In this document: positions 44,889-53,136 of the stretch, one piece after another
Layout of the letters: each line of letters opens with the position of its first letter
Numbering within the stretch: position 1 is the stretch's first letter
IMG/VR virus record: IMGVR_UViG_3300027320_000006
Location: 1-64,000 of that record
Direction: 5' to 3' (one strand)
DNA from: a virus
DNA: 64,000 nt
Made by a program: the position numbers and the translations under genes
Notes under the pieces: generated by a model
The model's input: only the letters and a program-made list of their open reading frames with translations
Databases searched by the model: none
Told to the model about the DNA's origin: nothing

Positions 44889-44917
44889 AACACCCCTATA
44901 TTTTTATGTAGGGGTGT
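44889..44917. terminator. Bidirectional terminator
   Basis: AACACCCCTA/TAGGGGTGTT stem with A- and T-rich flanks between convergent frames. Confidence 0.85.
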
Positions 44918-44924
44918 TATTGTT

Positions 44925-47300
44925 TTATTCTATTTCTATTTTGTTAGGTAATATTTTTTTATGTTCTATTGGGTTTTCTATGTCGCCGGATCTTTGTGTG
45001 ATATTGATTTTATTAAAGTAAGCTATGTCTAGTATTCTTTGGCTTAGTGTTATTGGTCTTGTATCGAGTATGTGTATATTTCCTGATGTTGCTACGTATT
45101 TGATATTATTATCTTTTAGGTATTGATATATTGTTATTTTTGGATCTTGTATTATGTCTTGATATTTAGTTTTGATATTAGTGGATATTTGATTTTCTTG
45201 ACCCCATTCAAAGCATTCTCGTAATATTTTAAGTAATCTTTGTTTTGCGTCTGTTCTTATATATAGGTTGATTAGTTCATATAGATAATTTGTTTCTATG
45301 TCATTTATAATCAATCTCATAATTTCATCATATATTTTTTGGTCAGCGTTAGGTGTAAAGTTTTGGTAGAGGTCTGTTTGTTTTAATTGTTCTGTATTGA
45401 ATTCTTCTTTAAGTGCTTTTTGGAATAGATCTATTTCTAGTGTAATTCGATCCATGCTTGTAAAGTCAGTTTTAGTTTTACCTAGTTCATATATATATTT
45501 GCCTTGTTGATAATTTGAATTTCTAAATGCGGCGAATAATTTATATAGGTACAATTCTTTATCTTTTGTGTTATCTGGTTTATCGTTTAGGTTTATACTA
45601 GAATAGTCCATATGGAATAGTTTTTTCTTACTTGAGTCGCCTTTATATATTCCGGTTTGGTTTTTGAATTCTCTTTCGTATACTTTTGGTGATAATGTTT
45701 TAATATTTGTAGCTGGTGTATTATTATTTCCTATAAATACGAGGTCACCTAATTCTGCTGCAAATTGTTTATATATATTTGCTAGATGTATTTTAAAGAA
45801 GTCTTGTAATATTATATTGTCTTCAGCTACAGTTTTTATTTGTGATTCTATGCTGTCTATTGTGTATGTATCTTCAGATTTCCATATATAGGATTGCACG
45901 ATTATTTTATTAGAGTCGTCGAAGATAGCGAATATCCAGGAGTCCATATTTTGTGCAGTGTCCCAAACCACGGATTCAGCTTCTCCATTTATTTTTTGGC
46001 AGCAGTCGGTTATATTTCCAGCAAAGAGATATGTAGGATTATTTTTAGGTAATAATTTAGCTGTGTATACTTTATCGTTTTTTGTATCTGGGTATATTAT
46101 ATTAATATCTCTTATAGGTATTTGATTTTTATTTTCTAGGTATAGATTTTGTAAGCTGATGAAGTTTTTAGCATTAAAATATGGTTTAGTATAGTTATAA
46201 TACATTTTGAAGAATGTTTGATCTTTTATATCTTCTGGTTTTAATTCTTTTATTAATTTGTCCATAGCTATAGCTTCTTCTGTAGCTTTGGGTGTTGATG
46301 TTCTTATTAGGTCTCTTACAGCTATTTTTTTCACTTGTCCATCTTTAATGACATTTATAATTTCGTCTAAATGTTGTGATGTTGTTAGTGTGCTTCTCAG
46401 TGTTTCTTTTTTTATTCTAGCAGTATATTCTTTTATTTGTTTTTCATCTGGTTGTAGATCTGGGTAATTTATTCCTTGGCGGATTAATTTATCTTTAATT
46501 TCTTTTAGGGGTACAGGTGCTTTTAAGTTATCGAGCACATATTTTTTTCTTTCTTTGTTAAATGAGAAATTATTATCTTTTATATTAGCTCCAAAGAAGT
46601 GAACAGCGGTATATGGTCTTGTGTTATAGTAAGGGCTGTAAGGATTTTCCCATATTTCTTTTGTATCGGTGTTTAGTGTTTTAGCTGTTTTGATTAGGTA
46701 TCCCATATCTTCTGGTACACTTGCTCCAGATAAATTTTGTTCTTGTAATACGTTAAACAATTCTGGTATTATTGGTGAGTTGAAGAATATGTGGTTTTTA
46801 TTTTCTTCTGTATATTTTTCGTTTATATCTTTTGTTAATGTAGATGCTAGGATAAGGAATTCAGGTAGATATTTTTCTTTGCCTTTATTTATTTCTTTTA
46901 TGTGATTAAAGAATTCTAATGTTAATTTTTTTGCATCTTGTATTTTATTATTCGTGTATGTTTCTCTAGGATTATATTTTTGTGTTATTAGGTCAGTTAT
47001 ACCCATTTTATTAATATCTAGTAATAATGCTGCTGACAATTCATCTGGGGATAGTAGGTCTGTTATTTCTTGTTCTGGGTTAGCAATACCGTCTAGTAAT
47101 ATATGATGAATAGATACCTGGCTTGATATAGAGAATACATATTTTGCTTGTGATAATTTATCTTCTATTTTTCTTATTGTTTGTTTAGCAATTTCTTTTT
47201 GTTCTTGAGATATATTAAGGTCTCTAATTTGGAAATCAAAACCTTGAATCATCGTGTGTAGATTTACTAGTTTATTTTGCATCTGGCTATATCTGTTCAT
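44925..47300 (-). CDS. Large protein with 'CCQ' domain
   Basis: 791 residues starting MNRYSQMQNKLVNLHTMIQG. Helical N-terminal 400 residues. Around 440-540: TAKLLPKNNPTYLFAGNITD, CCQKINGEAES, then MDSWIFAIFDDSNKIIVQSY and IWKSEDTYTIDSIES. The same block (GN.xxCCQ...F.I.D...I..SY.W......DS.E) occurs in 61580-64000. A GNAT- or other enzyme-like fold is possible but not shown. Size and company suggest a virion or injected protein. Confidence 0.75.
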   Translation of the reverse strand: MNRYSQMQNKLVNLHTMIQGFDFQIRDLNISQEQKEIAKQTIRKIEDKLSQAKYVFSISSQVSIHHILLDGIANPEQEITDLLSPDELSAALLLDINKMGITDLITQKYNPRETYTNNKIQDAKKLTLEFFNHIKEINKGKEKYLPEFLILASTLTKDINEKYTEENKNHIFFNSPIIPELFNVLQEQNLSGASVPEDMGYLIKTAKTLNTDTKEIWENPYSPYYNTRPYTAVHFFGANIKDNNFSFNKERKKYVLDNLKAPVPLKEIKDKLIRQGINYPDLQPDEKQIKEYTARIKKETLRSTLTTSQHLDEIINVIKDGQVKKIAVRDLIRTSTPKATEEAIAMDKLIKELKPEDIKDQTFFKMYYNYTKPYFNAKNFISLQNLYLENKNQIPIRDINIIYPDTKNDKVYTAKLLPKNNPTYLFAGNITDCCQKINGEAESVVWDTAQNMDSWIFAIFDDSNKIIVQSYIWKSEDTYTIDSIESQIKTVAEDNIILQDFFKIHLANIYKQFAAELGDLVFIGNNNTPATNIKTLSPKVYEREFKNQTGIYKGDSSKKKLFHMDYSSINLNDKPDNTKDKELYLYKLFAAFRNSNYQQGKYIYELGKTKTDFTSMDRITLEIDLFQKALKEEFNTEQLKQTDLYQNFTPNADQKIYDEIMRLIINDIETNYLYELINLYIRTDAKQRLLKILRECFEWGQENQISTNIKTKYQDIIQDPKITIYQYLKDNNIKYVATSGNIHILDTRPITLSQRILDIAYFNKINITQRSGDIENPIEHKKILPNKIEIE

Positions 47301-47347
47301 AATCTTTAATTTATTTATAAAAGGTATATTATCCTTGGGGGTGTGTT

Positions 47348-47611
47348 ATGGTTAGATGGAGAGATTTGATAGTTTATTGTATGTCTGAATATAATGAGAA
47401 ATGGGAAGATGTAGTTAGTTATGTTCCAGATGATGGTAAGTGGTTAGATTATTTATTTGATGATACATATGGTTCTATTGAGGGAGAGCCATTTACTCTT
47501 TGGACTAAGGGTAGGGTTTATTTTCCTATGGTGTTTGATGGTAGTGAGTGGGTTGCGAGTATTAGTAGAAATCCTGATGGTGTAATTACTAAGCATTTGG
47601 GTTCTTGGTGA
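47348..47611 (+). CDS. Conserved small phage protein
   Basis: 87 residues starting MVRWRDLIVYCMSEYNEKWE. C-terminal part FTLWTKGRVYFPMVFDGSEW, then SISRNPDG matches a pattern seen in other phage proteins (WT...VYFP..YDG.E.....R.P). Function unknown. Opens the plus-strand block. Confidence 0.72.
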   Translation: MVRWRDLIVYCMSEYNEKWEDVVSYVPDDGKWLDYLFDDTYGSIEGEPFTLWTKGRVYFPMVFDGSEWVASISRNPDGVITKHLGSW

Positions 47612-47716
47612 ATAAAATCTTGTTATTTGTTGTATTATATATATAGGTTATTAACCAAGGTGATCTTTTAGACACCTATTTTAGAGCGTACCTTATGGGC
47701 GCAAATGGAGAATTAT

Positions 47717-48208
47717 ATGGCTAGTATTGATGATGTATTGAATCTACCTCAGCGTAGAATTTTAATGCCCAATCGTAATGTGATCATGGATCAACATGAA
47801 CAGATTATCAACAAGTTTTTTGACGATTTTTTAGGTAATCGTAAAAACTTTATTCATTCCAACACTTCTTATCCAAAAATGGATATCTTTGAAGATGATT
47901 CTTATTTCTGTTTGGACTTTGCTGTACCCGGTGTTGAAGAAAAAGATCTTGACATTGAAGTTGTCAAAGAAACTAAGCTTTTAACAATCACTGGAAATTC
48001 AAGAATCCTTAGAGAGAAGAGTTATTTCTATCATCTTAAAGAATTGAAGCAATCTGCTTTTACAAGAACAATTCAATTACCAGACAATCTTGAGCTTGAC
48101 CCTGAAGTTTGTCATTTAGAAGCTGGTATTCTTAAATTAGCTTTTAAGAAGATTGTTTTTAAAGAAGAAGAGCTTAAAGAAACAGTAAAGAAAATTAAAA
48201 TTAAGTAA
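47717..48208 (+). CDS. Hsp20-family small heat-shock protein
   Basis: 163 residues from ATG 47717 (GGAG 8 nt upstream); an ATG at 47705 is possible. Alpha-crystallin domain: MDIFEDDSYFCLDFAVPGVE, LDIEVVKETKLLTITG, TRTIQLPDNLELDPEVCHLE, AGILKLAFKK (conserved A.G.L). Holdase chaperone, probably protecting phage proteins during assembly or stress. A small AGGTG/CACCT hairpin lies upstream (47658-47679), not over the ribosome site. Terminator 48229. Confidence 0.88.
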   Translation: MASIDDVLNLPQRRILMPNRNVIMDQHEQIINKFFDDFLGNRKNFIHSNTSYPKMDIFEDDSYFCLDFAVPGVEEKDLDIEVVKETKLLTITGNSRILREKSYFYHLKELKQSAFTRTIQLPDNLELDPEVCHLEAGILKLAFKKIVFKEEELKETVKKIKIK

Positions 48209-48228
48209 ATCATAATTTTACTTAAGGA

Positions 48229-48257
48229 AGAGAGGTATTTTATGCCTCTCTTTTTTT
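48229..48257 (+). terminator. Terminator of the Hsp20 gene
   Basis: GAGAGGT/GCCTCTC hairpin followed by TTTTTTT. Confidence 0.88.
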
Positions 48258-48271
48258 GTGTGTGGTAAAAT
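48255..48271 (+). promoter_or_regulatory. Extended -10 promoter of clpP
   Basis: TTTTTGTGTGTGGTAAAAT with TGG ahead of TAAAAT; ATG 48278 follows after 6 nt (leaderless). A similar TTTTTTTGTGGTAGAAT precedes 51709. Confidence 0.5.
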
Positions 48272-48277
48272 AGGTTT

Positions 48278-48877
48278 ATGATTATTCCTACAGTATTAGA
48301 AAAATCATCTACCGGTGAACGTGCTTATGATATTTGGTCTAGATTACTTAAAGACCGAATTATCTTTTTAGGGCAAGAGGTAGATGATTATATTATTAAT
48401 TTGATTATCGCTCAGATGTTATTTTTAGACAAGGAAGATAGTCATAGACCGATTGAGTTTTATATTAATAGTCCTGGTGGTAGTGTTAGTGCGGGATTAG
48501 CTTTGTATGATGTTATTAATACAATTTCTGCTCCTGTTAATACCACTTGTGTAGGTATGGCAGCTAGTATGGGAGCTATTCTTTTAGCTGGTGGTACTGG
48601 TACTCGATCTGCTTTGCCTCATTCTCGTATTATGATTCATCAGGTATCTTCTGGTTTTCGTGGTACATCTGCTGACATTCGTATTCAGGTTAATGAGACA
48701 AATAAGTTGGAAGATCAATTATTCGATATTCTTTCTCTCTCCACTGGTAAAACGAAGAAGCAGATTGCTAAAGACTGTGATAGAGATTATTACATGAGTG
48801 CGGAAGAAGCCAAAACGTATGGTGTTATTGATTGTGTAATTGAAAGTAAGAAAAATGGCAGAAATTCTCAAGTCTAA
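48278..48877 (+). CDS. clpP: ClpP protease (canonical copy)
   Basis: 199 residues. FYINSPGGSVSAGLALYD, CVGMAASMGAILLAGG (catalytic Ser), SRIMIHQVSSGFRGTSADI (His) and CDRDYYMSAEEAKTYGVID (Asp) are all intact and close to bacterial ClpP. It lacks a long propeptide. With a host ClpX/A-like ATPase it could degrade host or phage proteins; phage ClpP-like enzymes also act in capsid maturation. It overlaps the GMP-reductase-like gene by 23 nt. Confidence 0.93.
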   Translation: MIIPTVLEKSSTGERAYDIWSRLLKDRIIFLGQEVDDYIINLIIAQMLFLDKEDSHRPIEFYINSPGGSVSAGLALYDVINTISAPVNTTCVGMAASMGAILLAGGTGTRSALPHSRIMIHQVSSGFRGTSADIRIQVNETNKLEDQLFDILSLSTGKTKKQIAKDCDRDYYMSAEEAKTYGVIDCVIESKKNGRNSQV

Positions 48878-49835
48878 GTCTATTTATTATAATGATGTAA
48901 ATCTTGTAGCTCAACCTTGTAAAGTTAAGTCTCGTAAAGATATTCCTGTAGAGTTAAATAGAATCATAGTTTCTCCTATGGAAGCTATTGTTGGTAAAAC
49001 ATTTGCTCTAAAGGCTAATGAGCTTGGTCTTACAGTTTGTCTTCATCGTTTTTGTTCTATTGAGGAGCAGGTTGAGCTTTATAATTCTTTACCTAATAAA
49101 GCTAATGTATTTGTATCTATCGGTTTGAATGATTGGGATAGGGTCAAGGCATTAAAAGATTGTGGTGCTGATAAATGGCTAATTGATATGGCTAATGGTT
49201 ATATGCACAAAGAAATTACTGAATGTACTGAAAAGCTAGAACAGATTGCTCCAGTGTATGATTTAATGTTGGGTAATGTTCATTCAGCTCTTGGATTTGA
49301 GTTGCTTTCAAAAATTAAATTAAATTCCAAGCATGATAAATATATTCGTGTAGGTATTGCTGGTGGAAGTCCTTGTGCTACTAATGATTCTACTGGATAC
49401 AATCGTGGTCCAATTACTGAAATCATGGAAATTGAAGAATATACTTATGATTCAGGTCCATTTGTAATTGCTGACGGTGGTATTAAGAATGCTGGATATG
49501 CTGCTAAGGCATTTGGTGCTGGAGCGGATTATGTTATGATGGGTGGGTATTTTGCTAGAGCGTTTGAAGCAGAAACTCATTTAAGAGGAGACGGAAACTA
49601 TTGGGGTGGTGCATCTCATAAGCAACAGATTCTCTCCACTGGTAAAGTATATCGTCATTCTGAGGGTAAAGAAGTAGCTATTGTTGATGAATTGCGTCCT
49701 CTTGAAGTTCTTGTAGATGAGCTTTGGGGTGGGCTATCTTCAGCAGTTTCGTACAGTGGATATAAAACGCTTGGTGATTTTGTTGGTAATGGTGTTTTTG
49801 AAGTAAAGCAAAATTCATTACCACCTAAGAGATAA
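48855..49835 (+). CDS. guaC: GMP reductase / IMP dehydrogenase family enzyme
   Basis: 326 residues from ATG 48855. TIM-barrel IMPDH/GMPR motifs: NRIIVSPMEAIVG, WLIDMANGYM, GIAGGSPCATNDSTGYNRGP (catalytic Cys loop), FVIADGGIKNAGYAAKAFGA then GADYVMMGG (phosphate site). No CBS domain, as in GMP reductase. GMP reductase converts GMP to IMP with NADPH. Phage use could be nucleotide rebalancing. GMPR versus IMPDH is an inference from length. Confidence 0.87.
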   Translation: MAEILKSKSIYYNDVNLVAQPCKVKSRKDIPVELNRIIVSPMEAIVGKTFALKANELGLTVCLHRFCSIEEQVELYNSLPNKANVFVSIGLNDWDRVKALKDCGADKWLIDMANGYMHKEITECTEKLEQIAPVYDLMLGNVHSALGFELLSKIKLNSKHDKYIRVGIAGGSPCATNDSTGYNRGPITEIMEIEEYTYDSGPFVIADGGIKNAGYAAKAFGAGADYVMMGGYFARAFEAETHLRGDGNYWGGASHKQQILSTGKVYRHSEGKEVAIVDELRPLEVLVDELWGGLSSAVSYSGYKTLGDFVGNGVFEVKQNSLPPKR

Positions 49836-49836
49836 C

Positions 49837-50304
49837 ATGAATAACCCTGACAACTTAACTAGTTTTTTAAATTACATAGATCATCCATCGAAGTATGATC
49901 CTAGATCTCTTAAAAAACAAAGAGTAAAATTAGATCCAAAGATTAAAGATTCTATTTATAAGATTAATAGTAGTGGTTGGCTTTGGACTATTTGGAGTTG
50001 TCAGGGTCATTTATTAGGAAGAGAAAAAGGTTCAATCCCTTATTTTACTTTCATTGTAGATAAGAAATATTTAGATAGATTATTTTATATAATTCATCTT
50101 TCATTCCCTAAAGAAGCTAATTTAAAGTTCCCTATATATAGTAATGGATTTTGGTATGGAATTTCGCAAGGTGTTGAAGACGATATTTATTGTGTTATTA
50201 GTTGGCATCTTTATTTTTCTCAAGGTAAAGTGGGATTAGATAAAATTCAAAAGTGCATGATACAATTTGCAGACAGTATTGAGGTATTAGATGTCAAGAA
50301 ATAA
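49837..50304 (+). CDS. Unknown protein, paralog of 39012-39485
   Basis: 155 residues. Shares FLNYIDHPSKYDPR, IYKINSSGWLWTIWSCQGH and YFTFIVDKKY with 39012-39485. Starts 1 nt after the previous stop and overlaps the next gene by 14 nt. Function unknown; W.WT..SC.GH may be functional. Confidence 0.75.
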   Translation: MNNPDNLTSFLNYIDHPSKYDPRSLKKQRVKLDPKIKDSIYKINSSGWLWTIWSCQGHLLGREKGSIPYFTFIVDKKYLDRLFYIIHLSFPKEANLKFPIYSNGFWYGISQGVEDDIYCVISWHLYFSQGKVGLDKIQKCMIQFADSIEVLDVKK

Positions 50305-50821
50305 ATTTTATGATCAAACAATAAGTAATATGAAAGCTAAATTTACTAATGAAACAGCTTTAGATATTCTTGATAACATGCAGAGTGTTTATGAGGCTAA
50401 GGATAATGATTATTCTGCTACTGGTCTTCCTATGGGTAATTTGCGCAAGTGTGAGGATGCTGGTATTGATGCTTGGCGAGGATGTTTAGTTAGAATTGGT
50501 GATAAGATGTCCCGCCTTGAAAATTTCCTCAAAGAAAAAGAATATTTGGTTATTTCTGAAAAGGCTGAAGATACAGTAATTGATTTGGCTAATTATGCTA
50601 TTCTTATGTCTTGTTTAATTGAAGAGATTAAACCACCTCATTCAGTTTATTATTGGGATTTATCTGAAAAAGCCCAGGAAGATTTATTTAACCTTTCTTT
50701 TCATTGTGTATTTCAAGCAATGTTATGGAAGTACAAGGATGAAGAAGTTGATCTTAGTAATTTGGAAAAAGCTCTTAGTTATTGGTCTTCTCTTTGTTCC
50801 TATTCTTTGGAGATGATTTAA
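50291..50821 (+). CDS. Nucleotide modification associated domain 1 (DUF1599) protein
   Basis: 176 residues. KDNDYSATGLPMGNLRKCED, then WRGCLVRIGDKMSRLENFLK and EKAEDTVIDLANYAILMSCL match DUF1599/Nmad1: K..DY......NF, R..DK..R..NL, D...DLANY. Nmad1 proteins are all-alpha, MazG-like, and linked to phage nucleotide modification. Close linkage to a GMP-reductase-like gene suggests purine-pool manipulation (inference). Confidence 0.84.
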   Translation: MSRNKFYDQTISNMKAKFTNETALDILDNMQSVYEAKDNDYSATGLPMGNLRKCEDAGIDAWRGCLVRIGDKMSRLENFLKEKEYLVISEKAEDTVIDLANYAILMSCLIEEIKPPHSVYYWDLSEKAQEDLFNLSFHCVFQAMLWKYKDEEVDLSNLEKALSYWSSLCSYSLEMI

Positions 50822-51411
50822 TGTCAAAGTTTAGGCATTCTTTTTGGCGATATGTTCCTAGTACAGAAAAGTTTAAATCTGAGTTTAAATTTGTAGAATC
50901 GATTGAAACAGATTCTGATGCTGTTCCTGAATTCCATGATCATTATTGTATCGATCAGGTAGTAGATTTAGTAACAGGTCAAATGAGAGTAAAAAATCAT
51001 TCTGCTCCTGAGTATTGTGTATCCAAGTATGTTGGTTTTAATCTTAGTTTACCTCCTGTAGAAAAAGCTAACAAACAAGAAATTTATGTAGTAATTCATA
51101 GAAGTTCATTTTCTCACAAGAAGATTGAATTTGATGAGTTTTTAGAGCCAAAAGAAAAACGATATACTCAAGAAGAATGGGAGTTTCTTTTATCTGTAAT
51201 TGAAAAAAGATTTAATAAGCAGAAAGATTGGGCTAAAGAGGGTATTAGAGTTCCTAGTCAATATGAGGATGGAACTCAGGTATTTAAAACACAAGAAGAA
51301 TTCCGTGCTTTTTCATTAGGTAGACGTGCTTATTTTCTTTATCATCTTGTGCTTAATTATAGATTCACTCATCTTATTCGTAGGTTAAACATAGGATATA
51401 CAAGTGGATAA
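50821..51411 (+). CDS. Unknown protein
   Basis: 196 residues from ATG 50821 (TAATG junction with the previous stop). Starts MSKFRHSFWRYVPSTEKFKS. Contains EKRYTQEEWEFLLSVIEKRF and a basic Arg/Tyr-rich C-terminus (RRAYFLYHLVLNYRFTHLIR). No family is recognised. Part of the 47.3-51.6 kb operon. Confidence 0.72.
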   Translation: MSKFRHSFWRYVPSTEKFKSEFKFVESIETDSDAVPEFHDHYCIDQVVDLVTGQMRVKNHSAPEYCVSKYVGFNLSLPPVEKANKQEIYVVIHRSSFSHKKIEFDEFLEPKEKRYTQEEWEFLLSVIEKRFNKQKDWAKEGIRVPSQYEDGTQVFKTQEEFRAFSLGRRAYFLYHLVLNYRFTHLIRRLNIGYTSG

Positions 51412-51649
51412 AACTACTATTATTAATTGTGACTGTTTATGTCATTCTTTACATATACGTCCTGATACAGAATCCAAAACTGTAGACATTTCTCTTTGGA
51501 ATTATGGTTTCAATGATGGCAAGTTAAATTGGAAGAAAAGATTGAAAATTCTTTTTGATGGATTTGCTTATTCAGATTTAGTTGTTTTAGATAAAGAAGA
51601 ACTTGATCTACTTATTGAAGCTCTCCAAGAAGCTAAAAAGAATATGTGA
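51404..51649 (+). CDS. Unknown small protein, GTG start
   Basis: 81 residues, GTG start overlapping the previous stop. (M)DKTTIINCDCLCHSLHIRPD, then LWNYGFNDGKLNWKKRLKIL and LDKEELDLLIEALQEAKK. Resembles a small phage protein with a C.C..H start; function unknown. Confidence 0.68.
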   Translation: MDKTTIINCDCLCHSLHIRPDTESKTVDISLWNYGFNDGKLNWKKRLKILFDGFAYSDLVVLDKEELDLLIEALQEAKKNM

Positions 51650-51651
51650 AA

Positions 51652-51683
51652 AAAAGGCTTGAGAAATCAGGCCTTTATTTTTT
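51652..51683 (+). terminator. Terminator closing the 47.3-51.6 kb block
   Basis: AAAGGC/GCCTTT-type hairpin followed by ATTTTTTT. Confidence 0.75.
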
Positions 51684-51708
51684 TGTGGTAGAATGTTATG
51701 AGGCTTAA

Positions 51709-52407
51709 ATGTCAAAGAAATATTTTGGTTATTTAAATGAGATAGATTATAAGGGAAGAAATTTTACTTTTGAAGAAGCTAAAAGAATTCTACTCTCTGG
51801 AAGATATTTTGCTTTTGGTGAAGATAATCATTCATCCTCTGTAATCGCTTGTAAATTTAAAGATTTCTACCTGTACGATTTAAATACACAAGATTTTTTG
51901 ATTCCTGTAAGGTTTGATCATTGGAAGAACTATAATAATTGGAAGATTTTACCTATGCCTAAGAATAAATTTAATAATAAGTTCGTTGGTAGTGATTTTG
52001 ATACTTTTGCTGAAGAGAATGATATTAGGTTGAAAAGAGATATTAATTGGGCTCTTGATATGCTTAAACATGGGAAGATCGTTACAAGAGAAGGCAATCC
52101 AAAGATTTATTTATTTCCTCCTGATAACTATGATAATTCTAATGTTAAAATCACTGCTGAAGATTTATTCGCTGAGGATTGGGAGATTTTTCATTTTAAA
52201 ACATTCAAGGATGTATTAGATGATATGTATGCTGGAAAAACAATTAGACGTAAGAGTTGGCATTCTGACTTGGGTATTGGAATGTATACAAATTCACTAA
52301 TGATAAAATATGAAGATTTGTTAGCAGACGATTGGGAAGTTGTTGATGTTGTAGCTGAAGTTGATGAAATGCAAGATCAGATTATGAAAGATAGAAATGA
52401 GTACTGA
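51709..52407 (+). CDS. Three-module DUF2829/Tad2-like fusion protein
   Basis: 232 residues with GAGG upstream. Three Tad2-like units are visible. Unit 1: ~19-85, TFEEAKRILLSGRYFAFGED to NNWKIL (diverged). Unit 2: ~110-160, NWALDMLKHGKIVTREGN to AEDLFAEDWEIF. Unit 3: ~162-215, TFKDVLDDMYAGKTIRRKSW to DLLADDWEVVDV. Single-domain Tad2 assembles into oligomers that bind a nucleotide immune signal; a covalent trimer is unusual. First gene of the array. Confidence 0.82.
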   Translation: MSKKYFGYLNEIDYKGRNFTFEEAKRILLSGRYFAFGEDNHSSSVIACKFKDFYLYDLNTQDFLIPVRFDHWKNYNNWKILPMPKNKFNNKFVGSDFDTFAEENDIRLKRDINWALDMLKHGKIVTREGNPKIYLFPPDNYDNSNVKITAEDLFAEDWEIFHFKTFKDVLDDMYAGKTIRRKSWHSDLGIGMYTNSLMIKYEDLLADDWEVVDVVAEVDEMQDQIMKDRNEY

Positions 52408-52657
52408 ACAATTTATTTATTCTGAGGATTTTGTCCGTGGAAGAATTTACAGTTATCTTAAGTTTCAAAAGTATATGGAATCTATTGCTAAAATTGTATG
52501 TGATGAATTAAATTTTGGTGATTTTAAATCTGTACGTCTTGATCCTAAAGGTGATTTTATTTGGGTGACATTTGAAGATAGTGAATTTGGCTTTGATGCT
52601 TGTTATTTGTGGGATAAAGATATCAAAGGTAATATTGAGAATTATATAAATCAATGA
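52397..52657 (+). CDS. Unknown protein inside the Tad2-like array
   Basis: 86 residues: MSTEQFIYSEDFVRGRIYSY. Helical N-terminus, then beta (VRLDPKGDFIWVTFEDSEFG). Overlaps the previous gene by 11 nt and the next by 4 nt. Not obviously Tad2-like. Confidence 0.72.
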   Translation: MSTEQFIYSEDFVRGRIYSYLKFQKYMESIAKIVCDELNFGDFKSVRLDPKGDFIWVTFEDSEFGFDACYLWDKDIKGNIENYINQ

Positions 52658-52902
52658 ATGGTTTAGAAGCATTGCAATTTATTAAAAAAGGATGTAAAAT
52701 CAGATGTAAAGCTTGGGAAAATAAGGATTGGTATTTGTATTATTCTGATTATTCTGGATATGCTTTTTCAGTTAGGTCAGAAGAGTTTCCAAGGGTTCCA
52801 AATTTGAATCCTTCTACACCTTGGACTAACTTACATAATCAAGAAATTATAGAAGAATTCTTGCGTGATATATTTGAAAATGAATGGGAGCTAGTGGATT
52901 AG
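52654..52902 (+). CDS. DUF2829/Tad2-like protein 2
   Basis: 82 residues: MNGLEALQFIKKGCKIRCKA W, then aromatic beta middle (WYLYYSDYSGYAFSV) and terminal EEFLRDIFENEWELVD. Fits the A..L..GK..R...W / D.....WE.V pattern. Overlaps the previous gene by 4 nt. Confidence 0.8.
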   Translation: MNGLEALQFIKKGCKIRCKAWENKDWYLYYSDYSGYAFSVRSEEFPRVPNLNPSTPWTNLHNQEIIEEFLRDIFENEWELVD

Positions 52903-53136
52903 ATGTTTAATATTTCTTTTGATGTTACATATAAATTGAAAATGGGGTTTATCGTCGTTCAAAAACATGATAATGGAATTTCTAAGTGGAGAATCTTAGA
53001 CGAAAAGCTTGAGACTTGTTTTTTTGGTGAGAATCTGATCGAGGCTAATTGGGTTACAGCAGATGTATTGATTCTTGATCCTAATGCTTCTTATAGTTTT
53101 GAGCCTGTTACAAAAAATAAAAATGAATGGAACTGA
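52903..53136 (+). CDS. Unknown protein inside the Tad2-like array
   Basis: 77 residues: MFNISFDVTYKLKMGFIVVQ. Beta-rich; SKWRILDEKLETCFFGENLI, then EANWVTADVLIL. Begins directly after the previous stop. May be a degenerate relative of the array, but the signature is not clear. Confidence 0.65.
   Translation: MFNISFDVTYKLKMGFIVVQKHDNGISKWRILDEKLETCFFGENLIEANWVTADVLILDPNASYSFEPVTKNKNEWN

Noticed and set aside
47658-47716. RNA thermometer ahead of Hsp20
   Set aside because: A short AGGTG/CACCT hairpin exists but does not pair with the ribosome site, and no ROSE or FourU motif is visible.
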